From Paludibacter sp. (lineage in GTDB: Bacteria; Bacteroidota; Bacteroidia; Bacteroidales; Paludibacteraceae): a stretch of 64,000 nucleotides of DNA. The stretch covers positions 1 to 64,000 of the forward strand of contig JARLGX010000005.1 in assembly GCA_031292575.1 (NCBI GenBank), read 5' to 3'. A program made the position numbers and the translations under genes. Position 1 is the first letter of the stretch, and the number at the start of each line of letters is the position of its first letter. Below the pieces are notes generated by a model, which was given only the letters and a program-made list of their open reading frames with translations, was not told the DNA's origin and ran no database searches. This document shows positions 9,692-18,051 of this stretch, piece after piece.

Positions 9692-10663
9692 ATGAACATC
9701 GGTATAAGTTTTTGGATTGGTTTTTTTGTATTTGTACTTCTTATGTTATCACTCGACTTGTTTGTTTTTCACAAGAAAAACACCGTGGTTAAAGTAAAAG
9801 AAGCACTTTTGTGGAGTTTGTTTTGGATTGGGCTTGCCGTTGCTTTTAATATCGGTGTTCTTTTTGTAGTTGGCAAAGTTAAAGCACTTGAATTCTTAAC
9901 CGGTTATCTTATTGAAGAATCACTGAGTGTAGATAATTTGTTTGTATTTATTCTTATTTTCGGGTTTTTCAAAATTGATCCGAAATACCAACACAAAGTG
10001 CTTTTCTGGGGAATTATAGGTGCCATTATTATGCGGGCAGTCTTTATTTTTGCAGGCGTGGCAATCATTCAACGATTCAACTGGGTAATGTATATTTTTG
10101 GTACATTTTTGGTTTATACCGGCATTAAAATGTTATTTGAAAAAGAAGACGAAGAATACAATCCCAATAATAATTTCTTTATCCGTGGATTTAAAAAAGT
10201 CTTTCCGGTTACTGACGACATGTCTAAACCACACTTTTTTGTCAGAACAAACAAAATACTCTACGCTACTCCCTTTTTTATAACATTGCTTGTAATTGAA
10301 GCTTCCGATTTGATTTTTGCTGTGGATTCCATTCCGGCAGTACTATCGGTTTCCAAAGATCCTTTTATCGTTTACACTTCCAATATCTTTGCCATACTTG
10401 GCTTACGCTCACTGTATTTTGCACTGAACGGAATCATGTCATATTTTCATTTCCTGAAATATGCTCTTTCGGGAATTTTGTCGTTTATAGGCGTGAAAAT
10501 GTGCATAAATGAGCTTGCTTCGGAACTGGGGTACAACTTTCACATTTCCAACCTTGTTTCATTGGCAGTAATCGTCAGTTTGCTTACAATCTCCATCTTA
10601 TTATCAATTGCTGTGAAGAAAAGAGACGAGCAAAAACTCCGAATTCATAAGAATAATCAATGA
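9692..10663 (+). CDS. TerC-family integral membrane protein
   Basis: The 323-aa protein has about nine hydrophobic segments and typical TerC/Alx features: DLFVFHKK near the start, LIEESLSVDNLFVFILIF and VIEASDLIFAVDSIPAVLS, with the conserved Asp/Glu pairs inside the membrane. Members are linked to manganese export and metal or tellurite stress. The in-frame ATG at 9602 is rejected as start because it adds 30 residues upstream of the family's normal beginning MNIGISFWIG. A near -7 sequence (TTACTTTG, 9624-9631) also lies between the two. Confidence 0.85.
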   Translation: MNIGISFWIGFFVFVLLMLSLDLFVFHKKNTVVKVKEALLWSLFWIGLAVAFNIGVLFVVGKVKALEFLTGYLIEESLSVDNLFVFILIFGFFKIDPKYQHKVLFWGIIGAIIMRAVFIFAGVAIIQRFNWVMYIFGTFLVYTGIKMLFEKEDEEYNPNNNFFIRGFKKVFPVTDDMSKPHFFVRTNKILYATPFFITLLVIEASDLIFAVDSIPAVLSVSKDPFIVYTSNIFAILGLRSLYFALNGIMSYFHFLKYALSGILSFIGVKMCINELASELGYNFHISNLVSLAVIVSLLTISILLSIAVKKRDEQKLRIHKNNQ

Positions 10664-11260
10664 AACGCTTTATCCATCGTTCTTTATTAAACTTTCAGTT
10701 GGGACATTGACTTTCTTGTCCGTAGTATTCTATAGTTTGTTTGCGTTCAAACTACAAATCCAATAACTCTTTCAAACGACGATAAAGTTATCTTTTGGCA
10801 CTCTGTCTGACAATTGAAAGTTCAGAAAAAGTTTTTCTTGATAGTTCTTTTTGCCTTGCATAATTCTTTGTATTTGCTTCAAGAGTAGCAAATTATATCA
10901 AAATAAACAAGTATATTTGCAACTTATTTTAGTTGTGCAACAGCCATATCTTCGCTTGGTCGCGGTTACAAGCAAGGCTTTGCTTTGCATACTGAAATAT
11001 ACTATGAAAAGCGGAGCTTTTCTTTTAGCTTCGACTACGGTAGAGCCATTCGCCGAACATCGGGAATTGGAGGCTTTATACTCTACGGCGAAAAGAGACT
11101 TTTTAATCCTACCTTTTGTATTCTTAGCATTTGTAATACGTTTTGTGAAATGTCTTATTGAACATAGCTTGTGAATGTTCGTTCTAATATTCATACTCAA
11201 TTTTCAACGGATCTCGTTGATGCGGTTTTATAAACGGGGTCAATAAACATAAATAAACCA
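10664..11260. other. 597-bp stretch without a supported gene
   Basis: There is no convincing reading frame. It contains imperfect inverted repeats (AACTTTCA near 10690 against TGAAAGTT near 10815), an exact -7-like box TATATTTG at 10912-10919 with no gene directly behind it, and the dispersed repeat at 10954-11040. The rest, up to the arr remnant, shows no recognisable function. Confidence 0.6.
10954..11040 (+). repeat. Dispersed structured repeat, copy 1
   Basis: About 87 bp that recur in inverted orientation at 34579-34666 with only a handful of differences. It contains small hairpins: AAGCAAGGCTTTGCTT near 10970 and GAAAAGCGGAGCTTTTC near 11005. It has no coding sense. Both copies lie in accessory, gene-poor DNA. 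Confidence 0.75.
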
Positions 11261-11688
11261 ATGGACAAATTAATAGATACCTCAAGCAACATAAGTTCTG
11301 AGACGTTTTATCATGGCACGAAGTCCAACCTTAAATCAGGAGACTTGATTAAACCAGGCTTTAATTCAAATTACGGTCAAAGAAAAAAGGCGAAGTATAT
11401 TTATCTAACCGCCACCCTGGATGCTGCTATTTGGGGTGCTGAACTTGCCTTAGGCGATGGGGTTGGTAGAATTACATAATAGAGCCGACCGGACCTTTTG
11501 AAGATGATCCTAATCTGACCGACAAGAAATTTCCCGGAAATCCTACAAAGTCCTATCGTTCTCTGCATCCGCTTCGGGTTGTTGGCGAGGTAACAGATTG
11601 GCAGGGACACTCACCCGAACAACTCAAAATGATGAAGGATAACGTTGAGCGTGCTAAGCAACTTGGTATCGAGGCAATAGAGGACTGA
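11261..11688 (+). pseudogene. arr: NAD+-rifampin ADP-ribosyltransferase, frameshifted
   Basis: Arr inactivates rifampin by ADP-ribosylating it. Translation from ATG 11261 gives ETFYHGTKSNLKSGDLI and TATLDAAIWGAELALGDG, both strongly Arr-like, then stops at 11477 after GRIT. In the +2 frame the protein continues at once with IEPTGPFEDDPNLTDKKFPG and later SYRSLHPLRVVGEVTDW, ending IEAIED and TGA 11686-11688. One missing base (a T near 11473, restoring GRIYIIEPTGP) explains everything. The rest of the gene is undamaged, so the mutation is recent or is a sequencing error. Full length would be about 142 aa, normal for Arr. Confidence 0.9.
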
Positions 11689-11861
11689 GTAAAAATGAGA
11701 AAAACAATTTCACACTTCAAAATAACTAAAGCAACGAATCCTAAACGCACGCTCTTGTTTTGTAAACTGTGCCAAAACAAACAAAATGAAAGGAAATACT
11801 TGCTGCCACGAGTATGTTACCCATGTTATGACAGAAGCGTCAATATACTGATTTTTATAAA

Positions 11862-11898
11862 ACGAGTGAAACAAAATATCACGTTTTGTTTCACTCGT
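11862..11898 (-). terminator. Terminator of the ThuA-like gene
   Basis: ACGAGTGAAACAAAA (11862-11876) and TTTTGTTTCACTCGT (11884-11898) form a perfect 15-bp stem with a 7-base loop. Read on the minus strand it is followed by TTTTATAAAAAT. It lies just beyond the minus-strand gene ending at 11916. Confidence 0.75.
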
Positions 11899-11915
11899 AC
11901 ATATATTTATATGAA

Positions 11916-12683
11916 TTATTTGTCTTCCCCTGCTGCCCAAAGCACTGCACCAATCAGGTGCTTTCTGAACATATCGTTATCGTACAGTTCAGGCGTGTGA
12001 CCTAATGCTGTTTGAAAACTTCTTCCGAGTCCAATTTTTTGACACCAAACTAAAGGATGATCGCCCATGACAATATTGACGTTTTTGAACCAGATATTTT
12101 CATCGATATTATATGATTTTTCATCAATGGAAACTAATATATTTAAATTGCTATTCTTACGTGGGTTTCTGTCAAAGCTATAGAATTCATCCTTCCATAC
12201 CAAGGTGTCGGTACCAAAACATTGCGTAGCAAGATGGTTTTTATTTTCAATAATTAGCTTTCCGGTGTGTACAGGAGGATGCCCAAGAAAATGAGCCCCA
12301 ACCAGTTTTTCGTACCAGGGCCATTTGTATTCTGTATCAGTTGCGGTATGTACACCAACAAATCCCCCGCCACCTTCAATATACTTTTGAAACGCAAGTT
12401 TCAGTTCATCACTCAGTAAATTGTTTCCCGTAGTAAGCAGAAAAACCACCACGTTATACTTGCTCAATTCCTTGCCTGTAAACAAAGTTGAATCTTCTGT
12501 AAAAGTGATTTGCCAGTTATGATCGTGTCCGATTTCATAAAATGCCTTGATTGCATTAGGTTTTGATGCATGGTAAAACCCGACGGTTTTTGTAAAAACC
12601 AGTACTTTCAATTCGGGAGTTGCAGCTGTTGCCAGAACGAGTCCGCAAAAGATAGAAATAATAATCATTATACTCTTTTTCAT
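11916..12683 (-). CDS. Secreted ThuA-domain protein
   Basis: The 255-aa protein has a signal peptide (MKKSIMIIISIFCGLVLATAA) and a ThuA-like class-I-glutamine-amidotransferase fold: LKVLVFTKTVGFYHAS at the start, VVFLLTTGNNLL, and GGGGFVGVHTATDTEY in the middle. HPLVWCQKIGLGRSF, TALGHTPELY and the final GAVLWAAG match the family end. ThuA-like proteins are associated with sugar metabolism and extracellular carbohydrate loci, but the reaction is uncertain. ATG 12683 is chosen over the in-frame ATG 12824 because it begins the signal peptide. Confidence 0.85.
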   Translation of the reverse strand: MKKSIMIIISIFCGLVLATAATPELKVLVFTKTVGFYHASKPNAIKAFYEIGHDHNWQITFTEDSTLFTGKELSKYNVVVFLLTTGNNLLSDELKLAFQKYIEGGGGFVGVHTATDTEYKWPWYEKLVGAHFLGHPPVHTGKLIIENKNHLATQCFGTDTLVWKDEFYSFDRNPRKNSNLNILVSIDEKSYNIDENIWFKNVNIVMGDHPLVWCQKIGLGRSFQTALGHTPELYDNDMFRKHLIGAVLWAAGEDK

Positions 12684-12875
12684 ACGCAGATTAATGTGTG
12701 GTGAACTTATTTGATTAAAAAAAAATCTTGGAATGACTTTAAAATATATTCTGACCGGAGAAATTCCTTGCGCTTCGTGGCAAAAGACATGTTTTCCCAG
12801 ATTGTAATAATTCAGCTTCAACAATTCAAATAAACCCTCAAAGTTAAAGAATTATTTCAAATTTCAAAACAAAAA

Positions 12876-12908
12876 AAGGGAAACAAAACATCACGCTTTG
12901 TTCCCCTT
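12876..12908 (-). terminator. Terminator of sppA
   Basis: AAGGGAAACAAA (12876-12887) pairs with TTTGTTCCCCTT (12897-12908) with one mismatch. On the minus strand it is followed by a run of T. Loop and stem resemble the terminator at 11862-11898 (AAACAAAA, then ATCACG, then TTTGTT). Confidence 0.7.
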
Positions 12909-12941
12909 GTCATACTATAATAAAAAACGCAAAGAATTATT

Positions 12942-14705
12942 TTATTGAATTGTTATGTCGTACGACATACGTGCCTGAATTCCATTCATTTTCTCCAGGT
13001 TTCTAATCTGTTTTAAAGTATTATATTGTTCTCCAAGTTGAGCTTTCATAAAGCGGGTTTCAACATCTTTGCTGAAATTCTTCATAAACTTGGTAGTAAA
13101 ATCTTCTTTTTCAGGATATTCTTTAATGTTATATGCTTTCAGTTTGGCTTTGTCAACCGCCAGTTTGATGGCGTCGTTCAGTCCGCCTATTTTATCTACA
13201 AGTCCAATTTTAATGGCATCTTCGCCTGTCCATACACGACCCTCGGCAATGGCTTTTATTTGTTCAACAGTCATTTTACGCCCGTCGGCACAGCGTTTTA
13301 CAAACAGTTCATATCCACGGTTCACGTAATTTTGCATCAAATCGCGTTCTTCGGGCGTAAACGGACGATTTACCGAAATTGCATCACTCATTTTATTTGT
13401 TTTTACTCCATCATAGGTTATTCCAAGTTTCTCGTTCAGACCTTTAATGTTTGGAATAACTCCGAAAATACCTATTGAACCGGTAATGGTATTGGGCTGA
13501 GCCACCACTTTATCGGCTACACATGAAATATAATAACCCCCTGACGCAGCATAATCGCCCATGGAAACAATCAACGGTTTTTTTGCTTTAAGCATTGCCA
13601 AAGCATGCCATATTTGCTCCGATGCATAGGCACTTCCACCCGGTGAACTGACCCTGAAGACTACGGCTTTTACGGCAGAGTCTTTTGCCACATCGTTAAT
13701 GGTCTTTACCATATCCTTAGCTACAATTCCATCGCCATCAGTATCGGTTATTTCGCCAACAGCATAAATCACTGCCACTTTATTCTTTTCAAACTTTTCG
13801 GTATCAGGCACTTTAGTCATGGCCGAATGTTTTACAAAAACTAATTTGTCATCCTTCTTTAAATCTTTGGCACATTTTCGAATCACACTGTCAACCTGAT
13901 CCACATAGACCAACGAATCTACCAATCCATATTGTTTTGATTTTTCGGTAGGTTGAAACATCATCATTTCATCAGCATAGCTATTTAATTTTTCGACCGA
14001 TACTTTACGCGAAACAGAAACATCTTTCAAAAGCGTGTTCCAGATGGAATTCAAAAAAACGTTTACCTGCAGCCTGTTTGCATCACTCATTTTGGTCATG
14101 AAAAGTGGCTCTACCGCCGACTTAAACGTACCAACTTTCACTATCTGCATTTCTATTCCCAATTTGTCCAAGGTATTTTTCAGAAACATGGTTTGAGCCG
14201 AAAGCCCTTTAAAATCGAGCATTCCCTGAGGATTAATTAAAATTTTATCTGCAACAGATACTAGATAATACATTCGTTGTGAATAATTATCGGCATAGGC
14301 AACCACAAACTTGCCCGACTTTTTGAAATCAATCAATGCATTCCTTATTTCTTTTATCGAAGCAATTCCTCCCACAAGTGAACCTCCCTTGAGGTAAATA
14401 CCTACAATGTTATCATCATTTTTGGCTTTTTCTATATTTGCCAATACATCATCTAAACCGATAGAATTTTCATCCGCCTTACCAAAAAACTTTCCAAAAG
14501 CACCTGAAAATGGATCATCTTCCGATCGGTCAACCAAGGTGCCTTCTAACGTCAACTCATAGACGGAATTAGGTTTCAAAACGGTAGTACTATCACTGGA
14601 ACTGGCTACAGCTCCTATTATTCCAAAGAAAATCAGCAAGCCCAATAGCGTTGTAATAATAACTCCCACGATTGTGGCGAGTGTGAATTTTAGAAATTGT
14701 TTCAT
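12942..14705 (-). CDS. sppA: Signal peptide peptidase SppA, 67-kDa type
   Basis: SppA is a membrane-anchored serine protease that degrades cleaved signal peptides on the outer face of the inner membrane. The 587-aa length and two tandem S49 domains match the long form. There is one N-terminal transmembrane helix (ATIVGVIITTLLGLLIFFGI). The first domain holds the Lys region (SVADKILINPQGMLDFKG). The second holds the nucleophile-Ser region (FRVSSPGGSAYASEQIW) and AASGGYYISCVADK. The start at 14705 is preferred over 14753 because it begins just before the anchor. Confidence 0.92.
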   Translation of the reverse strand: MKQFLKFTLATIVGVIITTLLGLLIFFGIIGAVASSSDSTTVLKPNSVYELTLEGTLVDRSEDDPFSGAFGKFFGKADENSIGLDDVLANIEKAKNDDNIVGIYLKGGSLVGGIASIKEIRNALIDFKKSGKFVVAYADNYSQRMYYLVSVADKILINPQGMLDFKGLSAQTMFLKNTLDKLGIEMQIVKVGTFKSAVEPLFMTKMSDANRLQVNVFLNSIWNTLLKDVSVSRKVSVEKLNSYADEMMMFQPTEKSKQYGLVDSLVYVDQVDSVIRKCAKDLKKDDKLVFVKHSAMTKVPDTEKFEKNKVAVIYAVGEITDTDGDGIVAKDMVKTINDVAKDSAVKAVVFRVSSPGGSAYASEQIWHALAMLKAKKPLIVSMGDYAASGGYYISCVADKVVAQPNTITGSIGIFGVIPNIKGLNEKLGITYDGVKTNKMSDAISVNRPFTPEERDLMQNYVNRGYELFVKRCADGRKMTVEQIKAIAEGRVWTGEDAIKIGLVDKIGGLNDAIKLAVDKAKLKAYNIKEYPEKEDFTTKFMKNFSKDVETRFMKAQLGEQYNTLKQIRNLEKMNGIQARMSYDITIQ

Positions 14706-14870
14706 AAAAAATGGATTGATTGTTACAAATAAATTTTTTAAAATATTATACAAAGAAAAACAATTTTATTTGTGTTACAAAACTTATTTATTAATACTCG
14801 ATAAATTATTAAGTTATTTAGTTGTCTTTCACGTTCTGAAAATAAAACCTCAATAACAAGGGTAATTAAA

Positions 14871-14898
14871 TAAGGGAAACAGAATTCTGTTTCCCTTA
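14871..14898 (-). terminator. Perfect 28-bp palindrome, terminator of hsp20
   Basis: TAAGGGAAACAGAA (14871-14884) is followed directly by its exact inverse (14885-14898). It lies 24 bases after the end of the minus-strand hsp20 gene. On that strand it is followed by ATTTAATT, so termination is plausible. Confidence 0.6.
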
Positions 14899-14921
14899 TA
14901 ACTGAATTGAAATAGAAATGT

Positions 14922-15359
14922 TTAATTAATTTCAATCATCCTCGAAGGCCTTGGTTTCGATTCTTCCTTTTTAGGGATGCTAATACGCAAAATTCCATTA
15001 TCGTAAGTAGCTTCAATTTTCTCACCATCGGCAGTGTGTGGCAAGGTGAAAGTTCTGCTAAACGATTGATAACTAAATTCCCGCTTAGTAAATTGTTCGC
15101 CTTCTTTGGTCTCATTTTCTACTTTCTTTTCCGAAGAAATGGTCAGTAAATCGTGATTTAATTCCAATTTGAAATCGCTTTTATCAAAGCCCGGTGCAGC
15201 AACTTCTACTTTAAATTCATCAGTATTTTCTTTGATATTTACCGATGGTAAAGTAGTATTGGTAAGTGAAAAATTGCGGTTTGACCAATCGAACATATCG
15301 CCTTCAAAAAGACGGTCAAACACTGAAGGCAGTTGATTTGAAAATCTTACGAGTGACAT
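14922..15359 (-). CDS. Small heat-shock protein (Hsp20/alpha-crystallin family)
   Basis: This ATP-independent chaperone holds unfolding proteins. The 145-aa product has a short variable N-terminus (LPSVFDRLFEGDMFDW), then the alpha-crystallin domain: VNIKENTDEFKVEVAAPGFD, LLTISSEK, REFSYQSFSRTFTLP and the conserved ATYDNGILRISIPK. The last residues, RMIEIN, hold a C-terminal IEI-type motif that docks in oligomers. On the minus strand GGAGGAAAC lies directly upstream of the ATG at 15359 and could serve as a ribosome binding site, unusually strong for this genome. Confidence 0.93.
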   Translation of the reverse strand: MSLVRFSNQLPSVFDRLFEGDMFDWSNRNFSLTNTTLPSVNIKENTDEFKVEVAAPGFDKSDFKLELNHDLLTISSEKKVENETKEGEQFTKREFSYQSFSRTFTLPHTADGEKIEATYDNGILRISIPKKEESKPRPSRMIEIN

Positions 15360-15716
15360 AATTTGTTTCCTCCATTTTTAAAGTTAATAATAAGTTTTTT
15401 TGTTGTTGAATAATTATTTTCAAAGAGAATGCCAACCTGTTTTACGAGACAATATGTCATTAAACAACAATGCTTTAAGGTCGAAATGACAGTTCCTGAA
15501 AAGATGTTTTTGAAGGTTTTAAATTTCTTTTTTTGAAAAGTTCTAATTTTCAGATTTATGACAAAATCAAGCTCTTCAGATATAGGATTAAAGAACTGAA
15601 AATCTGTCATGTATTTATTGTAGTTAGTAAAAAAACAGACACTAAAAGTAAAGGATAAAAAAAAATTACTACATTTGCCAAGTTAAATTCATAATGGTCA
15701 ATCAAAAAAAGTTGAA
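15360..15716. other. 357-bp intergenic stretch between hsp20 and the M6 protease gene
   Basis: Divergent promoter region. It holds an exact -7 box TACATTTG (15670-15677) for the rightward gene and a weak inverted repeat of TTTTCAG (near 15550) and CTGAAAA (near 15597). A minus-strand frame of 87 codons overlaps the hsp20 start and looks non-coding. Confidence 0.5.
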
Positions 15717-18005
15717 ATGATTAAAAGAATACTATTACTTGTACTTTGTGCCTTTTTTTATCAAATCATTTTTATTCCTGTTTTTGCCGTTAAAGCTTAT
15801 CCTTATCCGTTTAAGGTTTCTCAGCCTGATGGAACTAAATTAACTATACGTTTAAAGGGCGACGAGTTTCATCATTATAAAACGACTGAAGATGGATATT
15901 TGCTGAAAACTAACTCCAAAGGTTATTTGACTTATGCAACCATGAATTCGCTGGGTGAAGTAGTTGAAAGCAAGTATATTGCCAAAGATGTTATAAATCG
16001 GTCGAGCAGTGAGAGACTATTTCTGAAAACAGTAGATACCTCAGCTGCAATTCAAAAGCTCCAAAGTGCTCCTGTAAAGAGTGGTCTTATGAAAGGCGGT
16101 CTTATGAAAAGTAAGTCAACAAGCACTTCCAGCAACTTGCAACGTGCTTATCCTCTGATTGGGGCTCCAAAGTCACTGGTCATATTAGTTAATTTTGCCG
16201 ATACTACTTTTGTAACTGCCTCGCCAGATTCGGCTTTCACTCATTTGCTGAATAAACAAGGCTATAGCGATAATGGCGGAACAGGTTCGGCTCGCGATTA
16301 TTTTGTAGCTAATTCTTATGATAAGTTTTCACCTGAATTTGATGTGGTTGGTCCCTATACTTTGCCGCGCCCAATGACTTATTACGGTGGAAATGATTCC
16401 TATGGGAATGATCTCAATCCCGTTCAAATGGTAGTAGATGCTTGTAACCTTGCTTCAAGTGCAGGCGTTGATTTTTCTCAATACGATACTGACAAAAATG
16501 GTGTTATAGATAATGTATTTATCTGTTATGCCGGTCATAATGAAGCCGAAGGAGGCCCTGCAAATTCAGTCTGGCCTCATAGTTGGGAGGTCACTCAAGG
16601 CTCTAATTATTCAGGACCAGTAGATTCAATAACTTTTAACGGAGAGCTTTTAAGCCACTATGCTTGTACCTCAGAACTTAAAGGAGCAGCTGGGTCAAAC
16701 ATGTGTGGTATAGGTACTTTTTGCCATGAATTTGGGCATGTACTTGGACTTCCCGATTATTACGATACTTCAGGAGCACAACCTCACACGTTGGATTCCT
16801 GGAGTATAATGGATCTTGGCAATTATTCCAATGAAGGTCGTACACCTCCACTTTATTCCGCTTGGGACAGGTTTTTTCTTGGTTGGCTTGCTCCCCAGCA
16901 AGAGAGTAGTCCGGCAAACTTGACTTTATTACCTGTATTTCAGGGGAATTCTCAACCCTTAAATACAAACGATCAAGCTTTTTTATTTTCGGCTACTACT
17001 CATAATTTAAATGGAGCAAGCCCCAGTCCGACTGAGTTTTTTATGACTGAATACCGGAAACAGACTGGTTGGGATACATATCTTCCTGCCGAAGGTATGT
17101 GCATCTGGCATATTGATTATGATCAATCAGCTTGGAATAATGATACTCCAAATAATTATGCCGGACCTTCCCAGACTGCCGCCAGCCATATGCGGGTGTA
17201 TTTACAACCATTGAGTGGGTCAACAACCACACCCGGAACGGCTTTTACAACAGGTTCTTTCGTTCCGACAGCCTGGACAGGAACTGACATTAACAGGGCA
17301 ATAGTAAATATAACTAAAACAAGTGATAATATAACTTTTAGTTTGATGCCGCCAAAAATTTCCATTACAGGTGGCTTTTCAGGGTTTTCTACAGCATTGG
17401 GAACTCCTACTGTTTCTCAAAATTTGATTATTCTAGCAGCAAACCTGCTTAATAATTTAAATATTTCATTTCAAAACAGCTTAAATTTTGAAATGAAACT
17501 TTCCTCTGATAAAATATGGAGTAAAAGTTTAAGTTTAACACCTGCATCAGGGAGTGTAAATGACACCCTGCAAGTTAGATATAACCCAACTGCAACTGGA
17601 ACGCAAACAGATCAATTGAGCATTCAAAGCACGGGTTTAACCGCTTCCAATTTCAATTTAAATGGAAGCTGCACTATCGGGCCTAATTCGCCGGTAATTA
17701 CTATTGGAGAGATATTCAGTGAAATTAATTTTTATCCAACGTTGCTGAATAATCAAAATGTAAAAACAATCAACTTCAAATCTTTAGATGCTACAAAAGA
17801 TTTTAATTTGGTAGTTACCGGGCAAGATGCAAGTATGTTCACCGTTTCAGTAAGTGCTATTGCCAAAAATATTGCAAACGGTGGCACTAATATAAATATA
17901 ACTTATACACCAACTGCTATCGGCAGTCACACAGCTGCACTTACTATTTCGGGTGGAGGACTTAAGCAGGACAACGTAGTTACGCTTACCGGAACAGGTT
18001 TTTAA
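15717..18005 (+). CDS. Secreted M6-family metalloprotease
   Basis: The 762-aa protein starts with a signal peptide (LLLVLCAFFYQIIFIPVFA) and a propeptide containing GDEFHHYKTTEDGY. The M6 (immune-inhibitor-A-like) catalytic domain spans roughly residues 150-530. The zinc motif HEFGHVLGLPD starts at residue 337, and SWSIMDLGNY supplies the Met-turn. Two immunoglobulin-like modules follow (about 545-650 and 665-762), each ending in a G-S-C or GTGF turn, like choice-of-anchor D/ASH domains. No T9SS tail or membrane anchor is visible. It is expected to be exported and to degrade proteins outside the cell. Confidence 0.9.
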   Translation: MIKRILLLVLCAFFYQIIFIPVFAVKAYPYPFKVSQPDGTKLTIRLKGDEFHHYKTTEDGYLLKTNSKGYLTYATMNSLGEVVESKYIAKDVINRSSSERLFLKTVDTSAAIQKLQSAPVKSGLMKGGLMKSKSTSTSSNLQRAYPLIGAPKSLVILVNFADTTFVTASPDSAFTHLLNKQGYSDNGGTGSARDYFVANSYDKFSPEFDVVGPYTLPRPMTYYGGNDSYGNDLNPVQMVVDACNLASSAGVDFSQYDTDKNGVIDNVFICYAGHNEAEGGPANSVWPHSWEVTQGSNYSGPVDSITFNGELLSHYACTSELKGAAGSNMCGIGTFCHEFGHVLGLPDYYDTSGAQPHTLDSWSIMDLGNYSNEGRTPPLYSAWDRFFLGWLAPQQESSPANLTLLPVFQGNSQPLNTNDQAFLFSATTHNLNGASPSPTEFFMTEYRKQTGWDTYLPAEGMCIWHIDYDQSAWNNDTPNNYAGPSQTAASHMRVYLQPLSGSTTTPGTAFTTGSFVPTAWTGTDINRAIVNITKTSDNITFSLMPPKISITGGFSGFSTALGTPTVSQNLIILAANLLNNLNISFQNSLNFEMKLSSDKIWSKSLSLTPASGSVNDTLQVRYNPTATGTQTDQLSIQSTGLTASNFNLNGSCTIGPNSPVITIGEIFSEINFYPTLLNNQNVKTINFKSLDATKDFNLVVTGQDASMFTVSVSAIAKNIANGGTNINITYTPTAIGSHTAALTISGGGLKQDNVVTLTGTGF

Positions 18006-18051
18006 GTGCGAAATTGAATGTCAGTTGTTTAGACTATTTTTATGCAAAAGT

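Noticed and set aside
10851-11174. 107-codon frame before arr
   Set aside because: It covers the dispersed repeat, has no family resemblance, and the opposite strand is equally open.
10954-11688. Integron cassette (arr with an attC site)
   Set aside because: arr is often a cassette elsewhere, but the repeat next to it lacks the paired GTTRRRY/RYYYAAC core sites and no integrase is present.
11695-12000. 101-codon frame with CKLC and CYPC after arr
   Set aside because: It runs through the ThuA gene's terminator hairpin and into that gene's 3' end; the Cys pairs alone are not enough.
12684-12824. 47-residue N-terminal extension of the ThuA-like protein
   Set aside because: It would place the signal peptide inside the protein.
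15347-15610. 87-codon minus-strand frame before hsp20
   Set aside because: It overlaps the hsp20 start and has biased, non-protein-like composition.
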